A stretch of DNA of 64,000 nt from Flavobacterium gilvum (GCF_001761465.1 NZ_CP017479.1:4030001-4094000); one strand, 5' to 3'; shown: positions 1 to 9,039, numbered from the stretch's first letter. Translations and numbers: made by a program. The notes: generated from the sequence alone by a model not told the origin.

Positions 1-2
1 AT

Positions 3-1832
3 ATGTATACCGGATGGCAAATGCTGCAACATTCTGCATTAATACTTGCCGGAGGATTATTTTACACCATTATTTCATTACTATTTCACTACCTACGCCC
101 GTATCGATATGCCGAATTGCAAGTCACCGAATGCATCAAATTGACGGCCAAATACCTGAAATTAAGAGGCAATTTATGGAACAGTATTGCCGACAGAAAA
201 GTGATACTCGAAAAACAATTGCATTTGCAGGTCGAACTCAATGATATTCACCATAACATTCGGAGAGTTCTTATTGGAAAACAAATCAACTCTGTTTCTT
301 CCAACCAAAATCGAAAAATGCTTTTAGTATTTATTTCTTTGGTTGAAATACTGGAACTAGCATTATCAACTTCTTTTGACCATAATAAATTACATCAAAA
401 ATTTGAAAAACACCCCAAAGTTTTAAGCACGTATCAAAACCTTGCTTACAACCTTGCATCGACTTTAAAACGACTATCCAAAAATATCGAGAACAGAACC
501 AAATATATTCCAAAACACTTCTTGTTCAAAGACCTTCAGGCACTGGAACTTGCCATTGAAGAATATGAAAAGGAACTAGGAAAAACCGAAGCTTCTGAAG
601 GGGTTTTTATGCTAAAGACCATGCTTGAATATGCCGAAAAACAAGTTGAGAAAATCAAAATTGTAGAACGTGCCTTCACAGTTGTAACCAACAATTATGA
701 CTTTAAAGGAAAAGATAAAGATTTAGAAAAATTCCTGACTCCGCAATATTATCCGATTAGTACATTTATAGAAAACCTTAGTTTTTCGTCAACTCTTTTC
801 AGACATTCGTTACGATTAACAACGACTTTGGCAATAGGATACGCCATAGGACTCTTTCTTCCTTTTCAAAATGTTTACTGGATTCTCATGACCATTATCA
901 TCATCATGAGACCAGGCTACGGATTAACAAAACAACGCTCAATAGAAAGAGCCATCGGAACCATAATTGGAGGAATCATTGCCTTCAGCATATTATTGGG
1001 TATTCGTGATCATTACACTTTGAGTGTTTTAGCGATAATATGTATGCTCTTGGGTTTTGTTTTCAATCAAATAAAATACACTGTAAGCGCTGCATTTGTT
1101 ACAATGTATATCGTGTTTTTATATGGTATATTAACGCCTAACGTTGTTAATGTTATCCAATTTAGAGTAATAGACACCTTAACCGCAGCGCTACTTGCCT
1201 ACCTCGCCAATCATTTCCTTTGGCCTTCGTGGGAATATACTAAAGCTCCCGAATATCTGGAAAAATCGATTTTTGCCAATAGGGAATATCTCAAAGAAAT
1301 ATTTGATTTCTACACCAAAAAAGGAGATGTCACCACTTCATACCGTTTGGCCAGAAAAAATGCATTTATTGAAATTGGAAATCTTATGGCTTCGTTCCAA
1401 AGAATTTCACAAGAGCCAAAATCTAAACAGAAAAACAGGCTCATTGTGTACAAACTGACAGAACTCAACCATTCTTTGCTTTCGTCCATAGCTTCGTTGG
1501 GAACCTATACGCAATCACACAAAACAACACCTTCTTCCAAAGCACTTACAATTGTTGTCGAAAAAGTACTCAAAAATCTGGAGCAAGCTATCGCTATTTT
1601 AAAAGAAGAAAAGATTGAGAACAAAAACGAAATTACCAACGAAGAATTGGCCAACCGATTTACCGAATTGAAAAACATTCGTCAAAAAGAAATAAAAGAA
1701 GGAATTCCAATCGACGAAGAAGCCTTTGCTATAAAAATGCAGGAAGCACAGCTGGTTATCGAACAATTAGTATGGTTAACTAATTTATCCGAGAATATTT
1801 TGAAAACAACCAAAACATTAATGGAAGAATAA
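3..1832 (+). CDS. FUSC/YccS-family inner-membrane protein (5' end outside window)
   Basis: The visible 609 codons carry one hydrophobic stretch near the N-terminus, a long soluble coiled region (about residues 50-260), a cluster of membrane helices (about 270-410) and a charged cytoplasmic tail. The helix cluster contains the RPGYGLTKQRSIER...GT..GG pattern typical of the FUSC/YccS/YhfK family, whose members are thought to form membrane channels or efflux components. Full-length relatives are longer, and the reading frame is open to the window edge, so the first ATG seen here is probably internal and the gene partial. The substrate cannot be read from sequence. It converges on mqo across a hairpin terminator. 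Confidence 0.8.
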   Translation: MYTGWQMLQHSALILAGGLFYTIISLLFHYLRPYRYAELQVTECIKLTAKYLKLRGNLWNSIADRKVILEKQLHLQVELNDIHHNIRRVLIGKQINSVSSNQNRKMLLVFISLVEILELALSTSFDHNKLHQKFEKHPKVLSTYQNLAYNLASTLKRLSKNIENRTKYIPKHFLFKDLQALELAIEEYEKELGKTEASEGVFMLKTMLEYAEKQVEKIKIVERAFTVVTNNYDFKGKDKDLEKFLTPQYYPISTFIENLSFSSTLFRHSLRLTTTLAIGYAIGLFLPFQNVYWILMTIIIIMRPGYGLTKQRSIERAIGTIIGGIIAFSILLGIRDHYTLSVLAIICMLLGFVFNQIKYTVSAAFVTMYIVFLYGILTPNVVNVIQFRVIDTLTAALLAYLANHFLWPSWEYTKAPEYLEKSIFANREYLKEIFDFYTKKGDVTTSYRLARKNAFIEIGNLMASFQRISQEPKSKQKNRLIVYKLTELNHSLLSSIASLGTYTQSHKTTPSSKALTIVVEKVLKNLEQAIAILKEEKIENKNEITNEELANRFTELKNIRQKEIKEGIPIDEEAFAIKMQEAQLVIEQLVWLTNLSENILKTTKTLMEE

Positions 1833-1845
1833 GACAAAAAAAAAA

Positions 1846-1879
1846 GCAGCCACATTTTTCAAATGAAAACTGTGGCTGC
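1846..1879 (-). terminator. Rho-independent terminator of mqo
   Basis: A 9-bp perfect stem (GCAGCCACA/TGTGGCTGC), extended by a few A-T pairs after one mismatch, lies between two convergent genes. Read on the minus strand it is followed by a run of ten T, so it mainly serves mqo. On the plus strand the hairpin is followed by A residues and would be weak. Confidence 0.85.
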
Positions 1880-1894
1880 AAAAAAAAAAAAAAT

Positions 1895-3388
1895 CTATTC
1901 ATTAAGTTTTAAAACATCAGAAGTATTTTTTCTGATTTCTGCCAATAACTCAGGCTTGTCATTTAAGGTTTGTCCAAAAGATGGAATCATTGTCTTGAAT
2001 TTTTCACGCCATTCGGTTGTTTGGCTCTTTTCTTTAAAGCATTTATCAACCAGTTCCAGCATTATTGAAACCGCAGTTGAAGCTCCTGGTGAAGCCCCCA
2101 ATAAAACTGCCAAAGTACCATCAGCAGTGGTAATCATTTCGGTTCCAAATTCAAGTACCCCGCCTTCTTTTTCATCTCTCTTGATTACCTGCACCCTTTG
2201 ACCGGCACGTTCCAAAACCCAGTCTTTTGCGGCAGCCTTGGGAACGTATTCTTTCAAGGCTTTTATTCTATCTGCTGGTGATTGACGCACTTGCTCAATC
2301 AAATATTTTGTAAGAGGCAGGTTTTTGTACCCAGCAGCAATCATCGGAATTACATTGTTTGTTTTTATTGACAAAGGCAAATCAGAATACTTTCCATTTT
2401 TTAAGAAACGAGTTGAAAACCCTGCAAATGGTCCAAAAAGCAATGCTTTTTCACCGTTAATCATTCTCGAATCAATATGAGGAACAGACATGGGAGGAGC
2501 TCCAACACTTGCTTTACCGTATACTTTAGCCTCGTGCCTAGCAATAACTTCGGGATTGGTACATTTCAGCCATTGACCACTTACAGGAAAACCGCCATAT
2601 CCATTTCCTTCAGGCACATTTGCTTTTTCAAGTAATGGCAACGAACCTCCTCCTGCACCTATAAACACAAATTTAGTATACGATTTTCTCTTTTGTCCGC
2701 TTTCCAAATCTTTGATTTTGATTCTCCAAGATCCATCTTCACGTTGTCTCAACTTTTTAACCTCATGATTAAAAAACATTGAAACCCCATCCATTTTGGA
2801 CAAATGATTGAACATCGATCTGGTAAGTTCACCAAAATTCACGTCGGTACCAATTTTCATTGTTGTTCCCGCGTATTTACCCGTTTCTTTTCTGGATTCC
2901 ATAACCAACGGCATCCACTCTTTCAATTTAGAAAAATCAGTAGTAAACTCCATGTCCTTAAACAGCGCATTAGGCTGTAAGGCCTCAAATCTCTTTTTAA
3001 GATAAAGGACGTTTTTATCCCCCCAAACAAAACTCATATGTGGTACACTTTTGATAAAACTTTCTGGAGATTCTATATAGTTTTGTTGCACCAAATAAGC
3101 CCAAAACTGTCTGGAAACCTCAAAAGATTCGGCTATACTAATGGCTTTTTTAGGATCGATTTTGCCGTTTTTCTCAGGAGTATAATTGAGTTCACAAAAA
3201 GCGGAATGTCCCGTACCCGCATTATTCCAAGCATCGGAACTTTCGGCGGCAGCCACATCTAATCTTTCGTAAATTTCTATTTTAATGTCGGGTTGTAATT
3301 CTTTAAGAATCATCCCCAAAGTGGCGCTCATTATACCCGCACCGATAAGTACTACTTCACTATTTGAACGAATTGTTGAATCTGGCAT
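1895..3388 (-). CDS. mqo: Malate:quinone oxidoreductase
   Basis: This 497-aa protein matches the membrane-associated FAD enzyme that oxidises malate to oxaloacetate and passes electrons to quinone in the TCA cycle. The N-terminal dinucleotide-binding motif GAGIMS is at residues 16-21, and the family pattern SSDAWNNAGTGHSAFCELNYTP follows within the first 80 residues. Length fits the family (about 490-500). The ATG giving MPDSTIRSN is chosen over a TTG two codons upstream because it is the only ATG ahead of the FAD motif. A TAATTTTG -7-like box lies about 24 nt upstream (3419-3412). The gene ends in its own terminator. No neighbour is functionally linked. Confidence 0.95.
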   Translation of the reverse strand: MPDSTIRSNSEVVLIGAGIMSATLGMILKELQPDIKIEIYERLDVAAAESSDAWNNAGTGHSAFCELNYTPEKNGKIDPKKAISIAESFEVSRQFWAYLVQQNYIESPESFIKSVPHMSFVWGDKNVLYLKKRFEALQPNALFKDMEFTTDFSKLKEWMPLVMESRKETGKYAGTTMKIGTDVNFGELTRSMFNHLSKMDGVSMFFNHEVKKLRQREDGSWRIKIKDLESGQKRKSYTKFVFIGAGGGSLPLLEKANVPEGNGYGGFPVSGQWLKCTNPEVIARHEAKVYGKASVGAPPMSVPHIDSRMINGEKALLFGPFAGFSTRFLKNGKYSDLPLSIKTNNVIPMIAAGYKNLPLTKYLIEQVRQSPADRIKALKEYVPKAAAKDWVLERAGQRVQVIKRDEKEGGVLEFGTEMITTADGTLAVLLGASPGASTAVSIMLELVDKCFKEKSQTTEWREKFKTMIPSFGQTLNDKPELLAEIRKNTSDVLKLNE

Positions 3389-3496
3389 TTTCAATGAAAT
3401 TTAAAAAAGCGCAAAATTAGCTCTAAAAACCTCAATAAAAAACATTTTTTAAGTTATAAATCACCTATAAAAAACAATCGTTTGTTAAAAAATACA

Positions 3497-3907
3497 CTAT
3501 TTACGATTTAAATAATCCTGAAGCATGATTGTTGCCGAAATCTCATCGATAAGTGCTTTATTCTGACGTTGCTTTTTATTGAGTCCACTGTCAATCATTG
3601 TTTGGAATGCCATCTTGGAAGTAAAACGCTCATCTACCCGGATCACTTTCATATCCGGAAAATGATTTGTAAAATGAGTCACAAATCCTTTTATTATTGA
3701 TGCGCTTTGAGAAGGTTCGCCATTCATTTGCTTGGGTTCGCCAATGAGAACCGCTTCTACTTTTTCTTTGGCAAAATAATCTTTTAAAAAATCAATTGCT
3801 GTTGCAGAAGGAATTGTTGTCAATCCCGAAGCAATTATTTGTAATTCATCTGTAACGGCAATTCCGGTTCTTTTTTGACCGTAATCTATGGAGAGTATTC
3901 TTGGCAT
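3497..3907 (-). CDS. ruvX: RuvX/YqgF Holliday-junction resolvase-like nuclease
   Basis: The protein is 136 aa, the normal size for the YqgF/RuvX RNase H-fold family, which is implicated in Holliday-junction resolution and pre-16S rRNA 5'-end processing. The first acidic site lies in SIDYGQKRTGIAVTDE (Asp8). GEPKQMNGEPS, VDERFTS and LIDEISA carry the other conserved acidic residues. It lies 59 bp downstream of a small antitoxin-like gene on the same strand and may be co-transcribed with it, and about 100 bp upstream of mqo. Confidence 0.93.
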   Translation of the reverse strand: MPRILSIDYGQKRTGIAVTDELQIIASGLTTIPSATAIDFLKDYFAKEKVEAVLIGEPKQMNGEPSQSASIIKGFVTHFTNHFPDMKVIRVDERFTSKMAFQTMIDSGLNKKQRQNKALIDEISATIMLQDYLNRK

Positions 3908-3966
3908 TTTTATAAAGATTCTTTGTGTTTTGTGAAACCGAATATATAAAAACAGAAACTAATTAT

Positions 3967-4200
3967 TTAATTCTCATACTTCGAAATTGTTTCTTCTAGT
4001 ATTGAGTCTACTTCTTCTAAAGTATAAAATTTTGCAGTTCCATTATGAATTTTATCTGTGCGGCTTTGTAATTTTCGCTTATCGTCTTCAAAAGTGGAAT
4101 CCTCCTGAACAATTTTTAATTCATCAGAAGAAAAAGAACTTAATAATTCCAAAATTTTGGCTTTTATGCTGGACTCAAATTCTAATCGGATAGTTTCCAT
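3967..4200 (-). CDS. Small antitoxin-like protein, no toxin partner adjacent
   Basis: This 77-aa acidic protein starts METIRLEFES and ends with LEEVDSILEETISKYEN. This resembles the C-terminal tail of Bacteroidota addiction-module antitoxins, where an aromatic and acidic helix wraps the toxin. An upstream in-frame start exists (4263), but METIRL is preferred because a TATATTTG -7-like box (4227-4220) sits about 20 nt before it. The 59 bp between this stop and ruvX hold no toxin gene, so it would be an orphan. The antitoxin assignment is inference from resemblance; a free-standing small protein remains possible. Confidence 0.6.
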   Translation of the reverse strand: METIRLEFESSIKAKILELLSSFSSDELKIVQEDSTFEDDKRKLQSRTDKIHNGTAKFYTLEEVDSILEETISKYEN

Positions 4201-4219
4201 AATGCTTTTATTTGAACTA

Positions 4220-4227
4220 CAAATATA
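4220..4227 (-). promoter_or_regulatory. -7 box of the small antitoxin-like gene
   Basis: TATATTTG on the minus strand matches the Bacteroidota -7 form TAnnTTTG and ends about 20 nt before the ATG at 4200. No clear -33 TTG lies at the usual spacing. Confidence 0.45.
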
Positions 4228-4251
4228 TAACATTTTCACCTCATTTCTCTT

Positions 4252-4281
4252 TTTTGCTATCATCTAAAAATGGTATATTTG
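4252..4281 (+). promoter_or_regulatory. Promoter of dapD (-33 and -7)
   Basis: TTTTG ending at 4256, then a 17-nt spacer, then TATATTTG at 4274-4281: a full match to the flavobacterial form TTG-N17-23-TAnnTTTG. It lies 18 nt before the dapD ATG and back to back with the minus-strand box at 4220-4227. Confidence 0.8.
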
Positions 4282-4299
4282 CCGAAAAATTTTAATAAA

Positions 4300-5115
4300 A
4301 TGAACGAATTACAATCTATAATAGAACAAGCTTGGGAAAACCGCGCTTTACTGCAAGAAACAAAAACTACTGATGCCATCAGAGAAGTTATCGCATTATT
4401 AGACTCAGGAAAATTACGTGTTGCCGAACCAAAAGGAGACGGATGGCAAGTAAACGAATGGGTAAAAAAAGCGGTTGTAATGTATTTCCCTATTCAAAAA
4501 ATGGAAACATTGGAAGCTGGAATTTTTGAATACAACGACAAAATGTTGTTGAAAAGAGACTATGCCGAAAAAGGAGTTCGTGTCGTTCCTGGTGCTTCTG
4601 CACGTTATGGAGCTTACATTTCAAGCGGTGTTATCATGATGCCAAGTTACGTAAACATTGGTGCTTATGTTGATGCTGGAACTATGGTGGATACTTGGGC
4701 AACTGTGGGTAGCTGTGCTCAAATTGGTAAAGATGTACACTTGAGCGGAGGTGTTGGAATTGGTGGTGTTTTAGAGCCACTACAAGCCGCTCCAGTTATC
4801 ATTGAAGATGGTGCATTTGTTGGATCAAGATGTATCGTTGTTGAAGGTGTACACGTAGGTAAAGAAGCTGTTCTTGGTGCCAACGTTTGTTTGACTGCCT
4901 CTACAAAAATTATTGATGTAACTGGCGAAACTCCTGTAGAAATGAAAGGATTTGTTCCTGCTCGTTCTGTGGTAATTCCTGGAAGTTATACCAAAAAATT
5001 TGCAGCTGGGGAATATCAAGTCCCTTGTGCATTAATTATCGGAACTCGTAAACCTTCAACTGATTTAAAAACATCTTTGAACAACGCATTGCGCGAATAT
5101 GATGTAGCGGTTTAA
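4300..5115 (+). CDS. dapD: 2,3,4,5-tetrahydropyridine-2,6-dicarboxylate N-succinyltransferase
   Basis: At 271 aa this fits DapD, the succinyl-CoA-dependent step of the succinylase route to meso-diaminopimelate and lysine. The N-terminal helical domain (about 1-100) is followed by a left-handed beta-helix built of hexapeptide repeats (GAYISSGVIMMPSYVNIGAY onward) with the active-site stretch YVDAGTMVDTWATVGSCAQIG. The start MNELQSIIEQAWENR is chosen over an ATG ten codons upstream because it aligns with the family N-terminus and lies just after the consensus promoter. It stands alone and ends in a long hairpin. Confidence 0.96.
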   Translation: MNELQSIIEQAWENRALLQETKTTDAIREVIALLDSGKLRVAEPKGDGWQVNEWVKKAVVMYFPIQKMETLEAGIFEYNDKMLLKRDYAEKGVRVVPGASARYGAYISSGVIMMPSYVNIGAYVDAGTMVDTWATVGSCAQIGKDVHLSGGVGIGGVLEPLQAAPVIIEDGAFVGSRCIVVEGVHVGKEAVLGANVCLTASTKIIDVTGETPVEMKGFVPARSVVIPGSYTKKFAAGEYQVPCALIIGTRKPSTDLKTSLNNALREYDVAV

Positions 5116-5133
5116 AATTTAAACTCCTATATT

Positions 5134-5181
5134 AAAAATTCCAAATTCCAATTAATGTTTCAATTGGAATTTGGAATTTTT
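5134..5181. terminator. Bidirectional terminator between dapD and a convergent glycosyltransferase
   Basis: A perfect 20-bp inverted repeat (arms 5134-5153 and 5162-5181, loop 8 nt) with A-run on the left and T-run on the right, so it can act in both directions. Confidence 0.9.
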
Positions 5182-5202
5182 TATTAAATCCCTTTGTTGA
5201 CA

Positions 5203-5955
5203 TCATTTTCGGTTTCCATTCTGAATTTTTATGAGCCTATAATATTTTTCATAAGAAAAGAAGCTTTGAATAATCGAAATCGTAAGACCATCTAACCCAT
5301 TCAAAAAACCTTTTTTAAAAAAATAACATCGTATAAATGCAACTGTTCCGTTTAAAAAGGGCTTAAAAACAGACACTCTGTACCCTTGATCAAAAAGCTG
5401 TTGGGCATTCCAACCTGCATATTGATTTTTTTTGGCAACAATTTGCTGCAACGAATCCCAACCATAATGCAATATATGAACAGAAACTTTCTTTTCATTG
5501 CTTGCTACAATAGTCTGATGCACTCTTGAATCTGAAGGTCTAGCTGTTTTTTTATTAAAAAAACGAACTTTATGGTCAGGGTACCAACCTGCGAAATCTA
5601 TCAATTTGTCATCCAAAAAGTTTTTTACCCTAAAACTAAAAGCATCATAATTGCCTTTCAAATAGTTTCCTTTTAGGATAAAATCTTCAGCATCAGAATC
5701 TAAAAACTCATCGGCATCCAAGTTAAGAATCCAATCGTTTTTACAATATGGCAACCCATGAGAGCGCTGCGGACCATCTCCTAGAAAAGGTTGTTCAATA
5801 ACAATTCCCCCTTTCTCTTTTGCTATTTCTACCGTTCTATCTTTACTCAAAGAATCAATAATGATTACTTCATCACAAACTTTAAAAAGCGCATCTATGC
5901 ACTTTCCAATCATTTTTTCTTCATTAAAAGTAATTACCAAACCACTTATTGCCAT
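5203..5955 (-). CDS. GT2 glycosyltransferase, WaaE/KdtX-like (copy A)
   Basis: This 250-aa protein opens with the GT-A start SGLVITFNEEKMIGKCIDAL, has EVIIIDSLSKDRT for nucleotide binding, and the DxD-type metal motif NLDADEF near residue 80. This layout and length match the WaaE/KdtX/LpsI-like family, which adds a hexose to inner-core heptose of LPS. It is a close paralogue of the next gene (6366-7118): same length, shared GLDGLTISI and IRCYFFKKGFLNG blocks near the C-terminus. Transcribed towards dapD as a single gene, 410 bp away from its paralogue. Acceptor not known. Confidence 0.85.
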   Translation of the reverse strand: MAISGLVITFNEEKMIGKCIDALFKVCDEVIIIDSLSKDRTVEIAKEKGGIVIEQPFLGDGPQRSHGLPYCKNDWILNLDADEFLDSDAEDFILKGNYLKGNYDAFSFRVKNFLDDKLIDFAGWYPDHKVRFFNKKTARPSDSRVHQTIVASNEKKVSVHILHYGWDSLQQIVAKKNQYAGWNAQQLFDQGYRVSVFKPFLNGTVAFIRCYFFKKGFLNGLDGLTISIIQSFFSYEKYYRLIKIQNGNRK

Positions 5956-6006
5956 ATACTTTTGTTCTGTTTAGATATATTATAAAACTGAAAAACTATT
6001 CTTTTG

Positions 6007-6081
6007 TCACTGATACCATAATGCCTGATTGCTCAAATACGCTTCAATAATCTCATCATGATCATCGATTTGGCCTCTTAT
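6007..6081 (-). pseudogene. Possible gene remnant in the 5956-6365 intergenic gap
   Basis: The 410-bp gap between the two paralogous glycosyltransferases has no intact gene. On the minus strand 6007-6081 reads 24 codons between two stops, with coding-like composition ending AYLSNQALWYQ and no start codon. It may be the tail of a deleted gene between the paralogues. It is short and could be chance. The rest of the gap is A+T-rich with no readable feature until the hairpin at 6276-6319. Confidence 0.25.
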
Positions 6082-6275
6082 CTATATCAAACAGAAAAAA
6101 ACATCTATTATTTTAGACTCAAATACTTTCCTTAAGTTTAATCCTATATTTTTTTTAACAAATACTTAACAAATATTCATTGAAAAAATAAACGAAATTT
6201 TATCCAAGAAAAAAGTTTCCTTACTCACCCCTAATGGTTTAACATTACTATTCAACACTAATTTCATCAACAAAT

Positions 6276-6319
6276 AAAAAAGCCAAATCCCAATTGAAAC
6301 AACAGGGATTTGGCTTTTT
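6276..6319 (-). terminator. Terminator of the deacetylase-glycosyltransferase unit
   Basis: A 15-bp stem (AAAAAGCCAAATCCC / GGGATTTGGCTTTTT, loop 13 nt) lies downstream of the minus-strand gene at 6366. The A-run on its left gives a T-run in the minus transcript. A second small hairpin, GACCA/TGGTC, is at 6336-6351. Confidence 0.8.
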
Positions 6320-6365
6320 GGCAACTATTTTATTCGACCAAAATAGTGGTCAATAAAACCTAAAT

Positions 6366-7118
6366 TTATTTTTTATTTTTAATCTGGAGTTTAATAAGTT
6401 TAGCATATTTTAAATAGGAAAAGAAAGCCTGAACCATCGAAATGGTCAACCCGTCAAGTCCATTGAGAAAACCTTTTTTGAAAAAATAACATCGTATAAA
6501 TGCAACTGATCCATTAAGCATCGGTTTATAACCCGAAACCCTGATACCGTCGTCATAAAGTTGTTGTGCAGCCCATGTAGAGTACAAATTCTTCTTGGCA
6601 ATAAATTGATTCAAATCTTTCCATGCATAATGATGAATATGAACATTTGACTCTATTTTCTTAAGTCCGGAAACTTTTTGATGCACCATATCTTTTGATG
6701 GAGATGCTGTTTTTTTATTAAAAAAACGCGACGTTCTATCAGGATACCAACCAGAAAAATTGATTAGTTTATCATCCATATAATTATACAATCGGAAAGC
6801 ATAGACATCATAATCATCCTTTTCATATTTTCCTGACAAAATAAATTCCTCGGCGTCTGTTGCCAAAATCTCGTCGGCATCTAGGTTTAGAATCCAATCA
6901 TTTTTACAATAATCAAGTCCAAAAATTCTTTGGGGACCATCGCCCAAAAAAGCTTGCGAAATAACTTTGGCTCCTTTACTTTCGGCTATCTGGACGGTAT
7001 TATCAGCACTTAGTGAATCAATTATGATTACCTCATCGCACACTTTATAGAGAGCATCAATACATTTTCCTATATGCTTTTCTTCATTATAGGTTATCAC
7101 CAATCCACTAATTTTCAT
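6366..7118 (-). CDS. GT2 glycosyltransferase, WaaE/KdtX-like (copy B)
   Basis: A 250-aa GT-A enzyme with SGLVITYNEEKHIGKCIDALYKVCDEVIIIDSLS at the N-terminus and NLDADEI as metal site. It is a full-length paralogue of 5203-5955, clearly the product of a local duplication. Its start lies 8 bp after the stop of the polysaccharide deacetylase gene upstream, so both are in one minus-strand unit ending at the hairpin 6276-6319. By family it should transfer a sugar to LPS core or a related surface glycan; donor and acceptor are not readable. Confidence 0.85.
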   Translation of the reverse strand: MKISGLVITYNEEKHIGKCIDALYKVCDEVIIIDSLSADNTVQIAESKGAKVISQAFLGDGPQRIFGLDYCKNDWILNLDADEILATDAEEFILSGKYEKDDYDVYAFRLYNYMDDKLINFSGWYPDRTSRFFNKKTASPSKDMVHQKVSGLKKIESNVHIHHYAWKDLNQFIAKKNLYSTWAAQQLYDDGIRVSGYKPMLNGSVAFIRCYFFKKGFLNGLDGLTISMVQAFFSYLKYAKLIKLQIKNKK

Positions 7119-7126
7119 AATCTCTT

Positions 7127-7840
7127 TTAAAATAATTTAAGTTTGCCAATTTTTAATTTTAATCTAAATCTTAATAGATTGTCTTCGCCTTTTATGTCTA
7201 TTCGTTTCACTAAATACCTGTCTTTAAACGGAAAACGATTGACTCTATTGCCTATTCTCAGCCCAAAAATTATACCGTTCTCGGATAATATTTTTTCAAA
7301 AATGCCAAATTCATAACTTTTTTTGGGATAGTTCCCAAAAGGGTAAGCTAAAACAGGTTTAATTTTAAGTCCGTTATTTTTTATAAAAAAATTACTTTTC
7401 TCAAAATCACTCAATATTTCTTCTTTGGACATTGTTGCATATCTCTTATGTTCAAAAGAATGATATCCTAACTCTATCAGATTGCTATCCAGCCCTTTCA
7501 ACTGTTCAACACTCATTATCTTCTCCTTTCCCTCAATCCAATAATCGTAATTTCCTACATAAGAAAATGGAACAAAAAAAGATGCTTTTAATTGATATTT
7601 TTCAAGTAATGGGACGGCAAAAATAAGTTGATTTTCAGTAACATCGTCAAAGGTAATAATAACGCTTTTTTTAGGCAAAAAATTACGACTTCCCAATTCA
7701 TCAAAATGAAATGTCTGATAGCCATTGTCATGCAAAAACTTAAAATGAGATTCAAGTTTTTCGGTAGAAACAGTTAAATCTTTGGATTTTAAAACATCAT
7801 CTGTAACATTGTGGTACATTAAGATTGGCAACTTCGACAT
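7127..7840 (-). CDS. Polysaccharide deacetylase family protein (NodB-like)
   Basis: The 237-aa protein begins MSKLPILMYHNVTDD and shows the carbohydrate esterase 4 motifs: motif 1 VIITFDDV (metal-binding Asp-Asp), motif 2 YHSFEH with both zinc histidines, and motif 3 AYPFGNY. Such enzymes remove N-acetyl groups from surface or cell-wall glycans. No signal peptide is seen, and the protein is short, so it may act on cytosolic intermediates. The upstream ATG at 7909 is rejected because it adds a Lys-rich extension with no family match. A TAAATTTG box (7880-7873) precedes it. First gene of the unit with 6366-7118. Confidence 0.85.
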   Translation of the reverse strand: MSKLPILMYHNVTDDVLKSKDLTVSTEKLESHFKFLHDNGYQTFHFDELGSRNFLPKKSVIITFDDVTENQLIFAVPLLEKYQLKASFFVPFSYVGNYDYWIEGKEKIMSVEQLKGLDSNLIELGYHSFEHKRYATMSKEEILSDFEKSNFFIKNNGLKIKPVLAYPFGNYPKKSYEFGIFEKILSENGIIFGLRIGNRVNRFPFKDRYLVKRIDIKGEDNLLRFRLKLKIGKLKLF

Positions 7841-7911
7841 TAATTTTTTTTTTTGTAATATTGATGACTTTTCAAATTTAACTTTTTTATTTATAAATAG
7901 CCCATACAATA

Positions 7912-8979
7912 ATGAGAATTTTAGTCATTCAACAAAAAAGGATTGGTGACGTACTTACAAGTACGATAATATGTAATAATTTAAAAAAACAATATCCAGA
8001 TGCTACAATTGATTACATGTGTTATACCAATAGTCTTGATGTACTAATAGGAAATCAGAATATTGACAACGTAATACCTCTTCCTCATAAAGTAAGAAAA
8101 AATTATTTCTCGTTATTTAAGTTTATTTTTGAGATTCGAGCAAAAAAATATGACGTTGTCATTGATGTTTACAACAAACTGGAAACCAATCTAATTACGA
8201 TGTTTACCGGTGCCAAAATTAAAATTGGCTACCATAAATGGTACACAACTGTTTTCTATACTCATAATTTAAAACGTTTTGACAATAATGAAAAACCAAA
8301 ATATGGTTTTGCCATTGATAACAGACTTTTGCTTCTGGAACCGTTAAAACTGGATAAAAACAAAATAGATCCATATCCTAAACTATTTGTGAGCCCAAAA
8401 GAAAAAGAAGAAACGATTTCACTTTTTGAAAAACACAAAATTGACAGAACCAAAACAACAATAATGATAAGTTTGCTTGGCAGCGAAAAAAACAAAACTT
8501 ATCCATTGGAATATATGACCAAAATTGTAGAATATGTTGCAAATCATAAAGATGTAACAATTCTTTTTAATTATTTTGACAGTCAAATTGAAGATGCCAA
8601 AACGATATATAATTCCTGTTCCAAAGAGACTCAGGAAAAAATACGTTTCGATTTGTTTGGTAAAGATTTAAGGTCATTTGTAGCCATAATGAACGAATGC
8701 GATTTGATTATTGGCAATGACGGAGGAGCTATCAATATGGCAAAAGCGCTGAACAAACCTGCTTTCACAATTTTTTCACCATTTGTGGAAAAAAATATCT
8801 GGGCAACATTTGAAGATGGTTCAAAAAATATATCCGTTCACCTAAAAGACTTCAGGCCTGATTTATTTACGGATATTGACCATAAAGAGATAAAGAAAAA
8901 CCACACTTCGTTGTACCAACTACTCACACCTGAACTTTTTAAAGATAAAATCGATTTTTTTATAACCAACAATTCATAA
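7912..8979 (+). CDS. GT9 heptosyltransferase-like glycosyltransferase
   Basis: At 355 aa, with MRILVIQQKRIGDVLTSTIICNNLKKQYP at the N-terminus and IGNDGGAINMAKALNKPAFTIFSP in the C-terminal donor domain, this is a GT-B enzyme of the ADP-heptose:LPS heptosyltransferase family. The IGDVL and GNDGG motifs are diagnostic. It starts the plus-strand run of glycan genes, divergent from the deacetylase 71 bp away. Which core position it glycosylates cannot be told. LPS core function is inferred from the family and the WaaE- and WaaP-like neighbours. Confidence 0.88.
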   Translation: MRILVIQQKRIGDVLTSTIICNNLKKQYPDATIDYMCYTNSLDVLIGNQNIDNVIPLPHKVRKNYFSLFKFIFEIRAKKYDVVIDVYNKLETNLITMFTGAKIKIGYHKWYTTVFYTHNLKRFDNNEKPKYGFAIDNRLLLLEPLKLDKNKIDPYPKLFVSPKEKEETISLFEKHKIDRTKTTIMISLLGSEKNKTYPLEYMTKIVEYVANHKDVTILFNYFDSQIEDAKTIYNSCSKETQEKIRFDLFGKDLRSFVAIMNECDLIIGNDGGAINMAKALNKPAFTIFSPFVEKNIWATFEDGSKNISVHLKDFRPDLFTDIDHKEIKKNHTSLYQLLTPELFKDKIDFFITNNS

Positions 8980-9039
8980 TACCGCTTACTTTTTATTTTA
9001 TAAAAATCAAATCCGTCAAAAACCTATCCAATCGTATTA

